Positions 1-4,058 of a stretch of 5,004 bases of DNA are shown piece after piece; position 1 is the first letter of the stretch, and every line of letters starts with the position of its first letter. Position numbers and translations under genes: made by a program. The DNA is from Bacteroidales bacterium. Lineage in GTDB: Bacteria; Bacteroidota; Bacteroidia; Bacteroidales; UBA10428. The notes under the pieces were generated by a model that saw only the letters and a list, made by a program, of their open reading frames with translations, was not told the DNA's origin and ran no database searches. The stretch lies in assembly GCA_016926235.1 (NCBI GenBank), contig JAFGOZ010000687.1:1-5004 (forward strand). Reading direction: 5' to 3'.

Positions 1-30
1 AGCCTCGGCTTTGCCAAAGCTATTAAAAAT
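1..30. repeat. Short inverted repeats at the window edge
   Basis: Two small palindromes overlap here: AGCC-TC-GGCT at 1-10 and GCTTTG-C-CAAAGC at 8-20. Inside them, 7-15 reads GGCTTTGCC, the exact reverse complement of the GGCAAAGCC hairpin at 2856-2864. The element lies about 27 bases beyond the stop codon (42-44) of the lipoprotein remnant read on the minus strand, so it could be a transcript-end hairpin. No T-run follows on the minus strand before the window edge. The left part of the structure may be cut off. Confidence 0.35.
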
Positions 31-41
31 TTTCAAAACCC

Positions 42-110
42 TTACTCTATCAACCGCTCATCCATCTCGTAAAGCTCGCCGGCCAAAAGACAACAGGCAT
101 TGAGATGTTA
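42..110 (-). pseudogene. 3' remnant of a third lipoprotein paralogue
   Basis: Read on the minus strand, this stretch encodes a short C-terminal peptide ending LAGELYEMDERLIE and then TAA (42-44). The intact lipoprotein at 2137-2727 ends FTGELYKMDERYIE. Positions 57-82 match 2152-2177 at 25 of 26 bases. Upstream the match decays: the frame hits TAA at 108-110, a few bases after where the paralogue encodes KYGIIAYEL. A further short match (GTATTT at 115-120 against the paralogue's coding DNA) appears only if an insertion of about 7 bases is allowed. No start codon, signal peptide or body of the gene is visible. I infer a dead 3' end left by duplication or recombination. A chance match is unlikely given both the length and the shared terminal position next to a stop codon. 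Confidence 0.7.
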
Positions 111-382
111 ATCTGTATTTAAATTATTGGTTGACAACAAGGTAAAAATGATAAATTATCATTTTCTTCAAGGTTGATACCGGGAACCTGTCATGCTGTG
201 CCACAAGGTGAGTAAGGTGAAAAAATAAAGCGGTAAGTTCCGAGGTATCCAAAATTGTATTGGCAGAAATACAATTAATGATGCAACTTAAAAAACAGAA
301 TGTAATAAAATCAACCATGAGGCAGAGGGTATCAACCGTTTGTGCCTTACACATGGAGTGCTGCTAAAGTGATATTTTTCAG
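111..382. other. Region without a recognisable gene
   Basis: I see no supported gene here. The minus strand is open for 76 codons (124-354), but the translation is rich in Cys, Phe, Leu and His and resembles no family I know. The plus strand is also open from about 217 to 366, with an amphipathic run including KIVLAEIQLMMQLKKQNVIK, but it has no convincing start and ends just before the Fic promoter. One of the two may be a decayed gene. The right end supplies the promoter region of the Fic gene. Confidence 0.4.
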
Positions 383-390
383 TATATTTG
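383..390 (+). promoter_or_regulatory. Bacteroidota-type -7 box for the Fic gene
   Basis: TATATTTG at 383-390 is a full match to the Bacteroidota primary sigma-factor -7 consensus TAnnTTTG. It is followed by CAGAAAAAAT, so transcription would start at about 395-398. That is only about 4-7 bases before the ATG at 402. No TTTG sits at the usual distance for a -33 box; the TTTG at 339-342 is about 40 bases away, which is too far. The box argues against the upstream GTG at 342 as the start, because the promoter would then lie inside the coding region. Confidence 0.6.
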
Positions 391-401
391 CAGAAAAAAT
401 A

Positions 402-1187
402 ATGTGGGATAAACTACACATATTAAGAGAACAATACATAAATCAACGAATCATGGATTCGATTGACTATGAGAAATTTTGTATGATTTCAATAGTTTAT
501 AATTCTTCCAAAATTGAGGGTTGTTCTCTTTCTGAAACTGACACAAAAGTTTTATTGGAAAATAATATAACTGCTAAAGGCAAACCTTTATCAGACCATT
601 TGATGGTTAAAGACCATTATAATGCATTTATCAGGATTAAACAAGATGCCATAAAAAAACGAAAATTATCTATTGATTTTTTTCAGGAAATAAATGCTTT
701 GGTTATGAAATCAACCGGGGCAGTAACCAGTACAATTGCTGGCGATTTTGATACTTCCAAAGGCGATTTAAGATTGGCGCAGGTTTATGTAGATAAAAAA
801 TACTTCCCTGATTTTAATAAAGTGCCGGAACTTTTAGGTGATTTAATAAAAAAAGTAAATAGCAGGATTGATTCAGTTGTTGGTGATGATATCATTAAAT
901 TATCAGCGGATATTCACTATAATTTTGTCAATATTCATCCCTTTGGAGATGGTAATGGCCGAACTTCGCGTTTATTAATGAATTATATACAATTATATCA
1001 TAATGAGCCTTTGATTAAAATATTTACAGAAGACAGAGCTGAGTACATTGATTCATTAAACGAAACTGAGGAAAAAGAAGATTTAAATATTTTCAGAGAT
1101 TTCATTTGTCGTCAGCAAATAAAGTTTTATGAATTAGAATTGAGCAAATTCAGAAAAAGCAAATCCGGATTTTCTCTGTTGTTTTAA
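402..1187 (+). CDS. Fic/DOC family protein, class II (self-inhibited AMPylator type)
   Basis: This 261-residue protein belongs to the Fic family, whose members usually transfer AMP (sometimes another nucleotide or phosphate group) from a nucleotide onto a hydroxyl side chain of a target protein. The catalytic loop is complete: HPFGDGNGRTSR at residues 179-190, with His179 as general base, Asp183 for the metal and the GNGR anion hole. Before it, GDLRLAQVYV (121-130) fits the beta-hairpin flap that positions the target. An N-terminal SSKIEG (35-40) matches the class II inhibitory motif [ST]xxxE[GN]. Its Glu39 would point toward the second Arg of the loop (Arg190) and block productive ATP binding, so no separate antitoxin gene is needed and none is seen next to it. 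The ATG at 402 is preferred over the in-frame GTG at 342: the 20 extra residues do not look Fic-like, and the promoter box at 383-390 falls between the two. There is no signal peptide, so the protein should be cytoplasmic. Its target is unknown. No helix-turn-helix domain is evident after the Fic fold; the protein stops at a basic tail (KFRKSKSGFSLLF). Family call is firm, target and reaction are inferred. Confidence 0.95.
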   Translation: MWDKLHILREQYINQRIMDSIDYEKFCMISIVYNSSKIEGCSLSETDTKVLLENNITAKGKPLSDHLMVKDHYNAFIRIKQDAIKKRKLSIDFFQEINALVMKSTGAVTSTIAGDFDTSKGDLRLAQVYVDKKYFPDFNKVPELLGDLIKKVNSRIDSVVGDDIIKLSADIHYNFVNIHPFGDGNGRTSRLLMNYIQLYHNEPLIKIFTEDRAEYIDSLNETEEKEDLNIFRDFICRQQIKFYELELSKFRKSKSGFSLLF

Positions 1188-1410
1188 AAATCTGGAAACT
1201 TGGTATGCACTTGAGACATATTAAAATCATAGTAAATTTAAGGGCTATTATTATTCCCAAAAATCAAATGAAGTTTGAGAAAATGCGTACAACTGAAGCA
1301 GTATGATAAAACATATGATTAAATAGAAAAAAGAGATTCGCATGTACCTGCTGAATATAAACTAATTAAAGTGATTTCTAAAAAAACTCCTTGAAAAATC
1401 AAGTAAAACC
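1188..1410. other. Spacer between the Fic gene and the repeat-bounded unit
   Basis: No intact gene is present. In the plus frame starting at 1272, a protein-like stretch of 40 codons is broken once by TAA at 1320-1322 and ends at TGA 1392-1394. Its second half reads like coding sequence (RDSHVPAEYKLIKVISKK), but I do not recognise it. A small inverted repeat, CTTGA-AAAA-TCAAG, lies at 1390-1403. At the Fic stop, CCGGATTTT can pair with AAAATCTGG (one G-U pair) around a loop that spans the stop region, but no T-run follows, so it is a poor terminator. Confidence 0.3.
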
Positions 1411-1431
1411 TTTAACCACATAGAAACATAG
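1411..1431 (+). repeat. Left arm of a perfect 21-bp inverted repeat
   Basis: The arm contains AACCACATAGAAACATAG and is the exact reverse complement of 1851-1871, all 21 bases. It ends three bases before the ATG at 1435, so it covers the whole ribosome-binding region of the enclosed gene. Internally it is a partial 8-base direct repeat (ACATAGAA followed by ACATAG). A perfect 21-bp match 420 bases apart is very unlikely by chance. Confidence 0.9.
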
Positions 1432-1434
1432 TTG

Positions 1435-1848
1435 ATGATAACAAAGAAATATTTAGACGACCTGACTTACGAGATAATCGGCAGCGCCATTGAAGTTCAT
1501 AAGGTAATGGGCAGAGGGCTATTGGAAAGCGTTTATCATCAATGCTTAAAAGAAGAGTTGATACATAGGAAAATAAATTTTCTAACAGAGCTGAGAATCC
1601 CAATTGTGTACAGGGAAAAAGTATTGAACATAGATTTCAGGTGTGATTTGTTTATGGAGCAATGTATTGTTACAGAGTTAAAAGCGGTGCCGGAAATGAC
1701 CAATGTGTTTGAAGCGCAGCTTCTAACCTATATGAAACTATTGAAAGCCCCTAAAGGTATCCTTATCAACTTTAATTGCACAAACATTTTTTATGAAGGA
1801 CAAAAAACTTTTGTGAATGAATATTTTGCCATATTGCCACAGTGCTGA
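1435..1848 (+). CDS. GxxExxxR protein (PD-(D/E)XK nuclease fold)
   Basis: This 137-residue protein matches the widespread small family named GxxExxxR proteins (PDDEXK_3 type), predicted to have a restriction-endonuclease-like fold. The signature GRGLLESVYHQCL at residues 26-38 carries the GxxE with Glu31. The candidate metal-binding core is Asp71 in FRCDLF, then Glu81-Leu-Lys83 (TELKAV), giving the D...ExK pattern of active members. A conserved-type Gln95 in FEAQLLTYM and GILINFN (108-114) follow, as usual for the family. Length is normal, so it is probably complete. The ATG at 1435 is chosen over the TTG just before it; neither has a Shine-Dalgarno sequence. It has no signal peptide or membrane segment, so it should be cytoplasmic. 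The biochemical role of the family is not settled; DNA cleavage is inferred from the fold. Its frame fills nearly all the space between the two arms of a perfect inverted repeat (arms end 3 bases before ATG and begin 2 bases after the stop), which suggests that gene and repeats travel or are regulated together. Confidence 0.9.
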   Translation: MITKKYLDDLTYEIIGSAIEVHKVMGRGLLESVYHQCLKEELIHRKINFLTELRIPIVYREKVLNIDFRCDLFMEQCIVTELKAVPEMTNVFEAQLLTYMKLLKAPKGILINFNCTNIFYEGQKTFVNEYFAILPQC

Positions 1849-1850
1849 AC

Positions 1851-1871
1851 CTATGTTTCTATGTGGTTAAA
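1851..1871 (-). repeat. Right arm of the 21-bp inverted repeat
   Basis: This is the exact reverse complement of 1411-1431. It starts two bases after the TGA of the nuclease gene (1846-1848). Symmetry stops at once on the outer side (C at 1410 against A at 1872). On the inner side only a loose match remains if one gap is allowed (GTTGA against GGTTCA). Confidence 0.9.
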
Positions 1872-2136
1872 ATATTATATTTTTAACTTTATTTGCTAAG
1901 ATGGTTATCTGTATCCAACATTTTTTTTGAATCAAAATACATAAAATAAATTTTCAGAGCCCAGCATAATAATATGTGACATGTGCATACCCCTGATATG
2001 GAATTATTGGTACCGGACACAACAATGTTATTTTGCCTGCGCCTGCATGCCGGAGAGTTCATCAAACAGGCAGTAATTTACTCCCAAAACACCTGAACAC
2101 CCTTTATGTTATCAAACATTGAATTCTTCTTTAAAC
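1872..2136. other. Intergenic region between repeat unit and lipoprotein gene
   Basis: I see no gene of credible length on either strand. The stretch is AT-rich at the left and more GC-rich around 2035-2060 (TGCCTGCGCCTGCATGCC). It lies downstream of two genes that point toward each other, so it should hold the transcript ends of both, but no hairpin followed by a T-run is evident. Confidence 0.4.
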
Positions 2137-2727
2137 TCACTCAATATACCTCTCATCCATCTTGTAAAGCTCGCCGGTAAAGAGTTCGTAGGCAATAATG
2201 CCGTATTTGTATGTATAGTAAAGTTTGCTAATATCTTCCGGTTTGATGTTTTTATTTTCGCCTTCAAAATAAAATACATCAGGGACTGTCTTGTTACCAA
2301 GCCTGTATGTATTGGTATCTGATTGATCGGAGAATTCCAGTTTTGTATCAATATTTCTGAATTGTAATAACACCGATTCGCTGTATGCGCCCCAGGCAAA
2401 ATGATATCCCTCACAGGAATACGGAATAGTATCGGAACAGGTATCTGAAACTTCATATGTGGTAAATATATACTCCTCAATATAGGTTCTGTTGTCAATG
2501 CTCCTGAACCCTCCCATTGCGAAAGTCACGAGAAATGTATCTGATAACTCTCCACCGAAGTATAATAGAGTATCATTGTATTTGAACTTGCATCTGGTAT
2601 AGTCTGGCAGATACAAATAATTTTTCTTTTCGCAGGATGAAAAGAGAACGCAAAAGATTAATGCCAGGATAACTGAGAGTGAAAATAAGTTTTTCACATT
2701 TTTAAAATTTTGATTGATAACCTCCAT
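2137..2727 (-). CDS. Putative lipoprotein, unrecognised family (copy A)
   Basis: This 196-residue protein begins with a lipoprotein signal peptide: a short N-region, a hydrophobic core (LFSLSVILALIFCVL, about 14-28) and a lipobox ending FSSC, with Cys32 as the lipidated residue. The mature part should be anchored in the cell envelope. I do not recognise the family. It is clearly a paralogue of the protein at 3111-3656: both share DTLxYxG, then LxDTFxV, GFRSxD (73-78), a C-x7-C pair (Cys97 and Cys105), QFRN or DFRN, a late YYTxKYGIIAYEL (170-182) and a GE near the C-terminus. The two cysteines probably form a disulfide in the periplasm or outside the cell. The ATG at 2727 is used; an in-frame GTG at 2697 (codon 11) would still leave a full signal peptide. 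A small GGC/GCC hairpin lies 9 bases upstream of the ATG and would cover its ribosome-binding region. No -7 box with a full consensus is seen upstream. Confidence 0.85.
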   Translation of the reverse strand: MEVINQNFKNVKNLFSLSVILALIFCVLFSSCEKKNYLYLPDYTRCKFKYNDTLLYFGGELSDTFLVTFAMGGFRSIDNRTYIEEYIFTTYEVSDTCSDTIPYSCEGYHFAWGAYSESVLLQFRNIDTKLEFSDQSDTNTYRLGNKTVPDVFYFEGENKNIKPEDISKLYYTYKYGIIAYELFTGELYKMDERYIE

Positions 2728-2735
2728 TCGGCTTA

Positions 2736-2744
2736 GGCTGTGCC
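2736..2744 (-). repeat. Mini-hairpin GGC-ACA-GCC upstream of copy A
   Basis: The minus strand reads GGCACAGCC, a 3-bp stem with a 3-base loop. The same 9-mer occurs on the plus strand at 2886-2894, and a one-base variant at 2856-2864 and at 7-15 (minus strand). It sits 9 bases before the ATG of the lipoprotein gene on the transcribed strand. A stem of three pairs is weak alone, so the recurrence of the sequence is the point of interest. Confidence 0.35.
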
Positions 2745-2853
2745 CATAACTATATATATTCTTGGAGGCCCCTGCCTTTGATTTTTTAGAATATTTAAAA
2801 AACAGTTTTATATAAAATCAATGATATACAAAAATTTACACTTTTAAAAAATT

Positions 2854-2897
2854 CAGGCAAAGCCTGTGTACATATGTCCGGTAAAGGCACAGCCTTT
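2854..2897. repeat. Pair of perfect short hairpins
   Basis: CAGGC-AAA-GCCTG at 2854-2866 and AAAGGC-ACA-GCCTTT at 2883-2897 are perfect palindromes with 5-bp and 6-bp stems and 3-base loops. Their cores (GGCAAAGCC and GGCACAGCC) differ by one base and recur at 7-15 and 2736-2744. Neither is followed by a clean T-run, so they do not look like simple terminators. They may be copies of a small dispersed palindromic element. Confidence 0.5.
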
Positions 2898-2994
2898 GCA
2901 GAACGGGGTATATATTTTCTGCTCATGCCTGAAAGTTATTGAAAATCTAATTTATTTGCAAAGCTTTAATGGTTAAGACACAAGCGGACGCTCC

Positions 2995-3020
2995 AGTTAA
3001 GGGTTCTTAACTTCTTTTTA
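2995..3020 (+). terminator. Possible weak plus-strand terminator
   Basis: AGTTAAG (2995-3001) pairs with CTTAACT (3006-3012) around a GGTT loop. The stem has seven pairs and is AT-rich. On the plus strand it is followed by TCTTTTTATT. No plus-strand gene ends nearby, so its use is doubtful. On the minus strand it would form a second hairpin behind the main terminator. Confidence 0.25.
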
Positions 3021-3022
3021 TT

Positions 3023-3053
3023 AAAAAAAAAAGCACCAGCGGACGCTGGCGCT
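3023..3053 (-). terminator. Rho-independent terminator of the lipoprotein/barrel transcript
   Basis: CCAGCG (3036-3041) pairs with CGCTGG (3044-3049) around a GA loop. The stem extends through one mismatch by AGC/GCT (3032-3034 with 3051-3053). Read on the minus strand, the hairpin is followed directly by ten Ts (the A-run at 3023-3032). It lies about 60 bases after the stop codon of the lipoprotein gene at 3111. T-rich DNA also follows on the plus strand (3056-3067), so it could work in both directions. Confidence 0.75.
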
Positions 3054-3110
3054 AGTTTTTGTTTTTTCCCTCACAGCCTTGGACTATTGGGGGGCTGCTG
3101 GCAAATTTAA

Positions 3111-3656
3111 TCACTGTACTTGCAAATATTTTTCTTCAATCTCAACTTTCTCACCATCAGCCAATTCATATGCTATAATACCATATTTGTGAGTATAATA
3201 AACCATCTTTACATCCTTTGGGTTAATTTTATTCGGAACTCTGAAATTAATAGCATAAACATTATTGACTAAGGTCATCCCAATTTTGTACGATACTAAT
3301 GGAAATGACTCAACCAAACTTGAAAAATCATTTCGGAAATCTATAGAAGTATATTTCTCCGCATCTCTTAAGATATGAATTCCAAGGCAATAATCATACG
3401 TGCTATCGTTACAATTTTTGGTTAACTCGGGTATATGAATAGTAACTTGCTCAATTTCAACTGTTTTATCTACGCTCCGAAAACCTTTCTCTATACTGGC
3501 TACATAGAAAGTATCTGTAAGAGAAGACCCTTTATAAATTAAAGTATCGCCCTGTTCAAAAGCATAGGCGCTGTTTTTATCCAAGTAACTATAGGATATT
3601 TTATCACAGCACTGGAATAAACAAACTGATAAGATTAATAATATTAAAAATTTCAT
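3111..3656 (-). CDS. Putative lipoprotein, unrecognised family (copy B)
   Basis: This 181-residue paralogue of the protein at 2137-2727 has a compact signal peptide (MKFLILLILSVCLFQC), with Cys16 or Cys17 as the lipidated residue. It shares the ordered motifs GDTLIYKG, LTDTFYV, GFRSVD (58-63), a C-x7-C pair (Cys82 and Cys90), DFRND (106-110) and YYTHKYGIIAYEL (153-165). Overall identity is moderate, so the duplication is not recent. The ATG is well supported: it falls at the start of the signal peptide, and its ATGA overlaps the stop of the beta-barrel remnant upstream, a layout typical of coupled translation. A strong terminator follows about 60 bases after the stop. I infer that it once worked with the outer-membrane protein encoded before it. 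Whether it is still expressed is uncertain because that partner is truncated. The C-terminus (GEKVEIEEKYLQVQ) has diverged from copy A. Confidence 0.85.
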   Translation of the reverse strand: MKFLILLILSVCLFQCCDKISYSYLDKNSAYAFEQGDTLIYKGSSLTDTFYVASIEKGFRSVDKTVEIEQVTIHIPELTKNCNDSTYDYCLGIHILRDAEKYTSIDFRNDFSSLVESFPLVSYKIGMTLVNNVYAINFRVPNKINPKDVKMVYYTHKYGIIAYELADGEKVEIEEKYLQVQ

Positions 3657-3979
3657 TTTATAAACAAATATTCGATTACTATCTTGAACCCTAAAGTCAT
3701 CATTTCAAAACCAGGATACTTATATGCATCTATATCCGGTCTGTCATAATCATCATGATCTTGCATGAACTGGTAATCAATAAAAGGCGACAGATGCAAC
3801 ACCATGTGCTGACCCAATGATTTTTGAATATTCGCCCCCAATCTTAAGGTTGTACCCGTCTTTTGACCAATATCCGGGTTATCTTCAATCAAAGTAAGCT
3901 TATCCGAAAAATGAGATACAATCCTGTAATCTATAATATTGTTGAAAATCAGCCCTACATAAACATTTGTCTTTATATT
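3653..3979 (-). pseudogene. 3' remnant of an outer-membrane beta-barrel protein gene
   Basis: The minus strand is open for 108 codons after a TAA at 3980-3982, but contains no in-frame ATG or GTG before the last part; the only plausible start, TTG at 3892, would give just 79 residues. The translation shows amphipathic strand-like runs (TNVYVGLIFNN, TTLRLGANIQ, MVLHLSPFIDYQF, MMTLGFKIVIEYLF) separated by polar turns, and ends on an aromatic strand, as outer-membrane barrels of Bacteroidota do. A barrel needs at least eight strands, so this is a C-terminal piece. The turn DHDDYDRPDID is rich in Asp and resembles an external loop. The stop overlaps the start of the lipoprotein gene (ATGA, 3653-3656). 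I infer a truncated gene whose 5' part was lost; a frameshift between 3980 and 4058 is possible, but no matching frame is visible there. Specific barrel family unknown. Confidence 0.65.
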
Positions 3980-4012
3980 TTAGTATTAACTTAAGGTTTA
4001 TGAGGAATAATC

Positions 4013-4020
4013 CAAAACTA
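4013..4020 (-). promoter_or_regulatory. Candidate -7 box upstream of the barrel remnant
   Basis: The minus strand reads TAGTTTTG, a full match to TAnnTTTG. A TTTG at 4046-4049 is about 25 bases upstream, somewhat longer than the usual spacing of about 19-21. It would start a transcript at about 4006 and feed the barrel remnant and lipoprotein B. In AT-rich DNA the 8-mer can arise by chance, so this is only a candidate. Confidence 0.3.
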
Positions 4021-4058
4021 TTTAAAAAAAATCAATCCTTACATTCAAACATATTCCT

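Larger units (their letters stand above)
1411..1871. mobile_element. Candidate repeat-bounded unit carrying the nuclease gene
   Basis: A 461-bp unit is made of two perfect 21-bp inverted arms (1411-1431 and 1851-1871) with a single gene between them. This resembles the layout of a very small mobile element with terminal inverted repeats. No known transposase is present, and I see no target-site duplication: the left flank reads AAGTAAAACC and the right flank ATATTATATT. The enclosed PD-(D/E)XK protein could act in mobilisation, or the unit could be moved by an enzyme encoded elsewhere. Mobility is an inference; the repeat structure is directly visible. Confidence 0.45.
2728..3110. other. Non-coding region between the two lipoprotein genes
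   Basis: These 383 bases contain no credible reading frame on either strand. They hold a set of short hairpins (2736-2744, 2854-2866, 2883-2897, 2995-3012) and a strong hairpin at 3032-3053 listed separately. Between about 2765 and 2850 the DNA is extremely AT-rich and should include the promoter of the left lipoprotein gene. The best candidate there is TATCATTG on the minus strand (2819-2826), one base off the TAnnTTTG consensus and without a -33 box at the right distance. Confidence 0.5.

Noticed and set aside
124..354. 76-codon open frame on the minus strand upstream of the Fic gene
   Set aside because: Its composition is rich in Cys, Phe, His and Leu, no domain is recognisable, and the plus strand is open over part of the same stretch. 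A faint likeness of KKMIIYHFY to KMVYYTHKY of the lipoprotein family is too short to trust.
342..401. Upstream GTG start adding 20 residues to the Fic protein
   Set aside because: The added residues do not resemble Fic N-termini, and the -7 promoter box at 383-390 lies inside this segment.
1390..1403. CTTGA-AAAA-TCAAG hairpin as terminator of the Fic transcript
   Set aside because: The stem is only five pairs, no T-run follows on the plus strand, and it is about 200 bases from the Fic stop.
1411..1871. CRISPR-like or tandem repeat array
   Set aside because: There are only two arms, in inverted orientation, with one gene between them and no regularly spaced direct repeats.
2112..2498. 128-codon minus-strand frame overlapping lipoprotein A
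   Set aside because: It lies in another frame of the same strand as the lipoprotein, which has a signal peptide, lipobox and paralogue. The overlapping frame has no such support.
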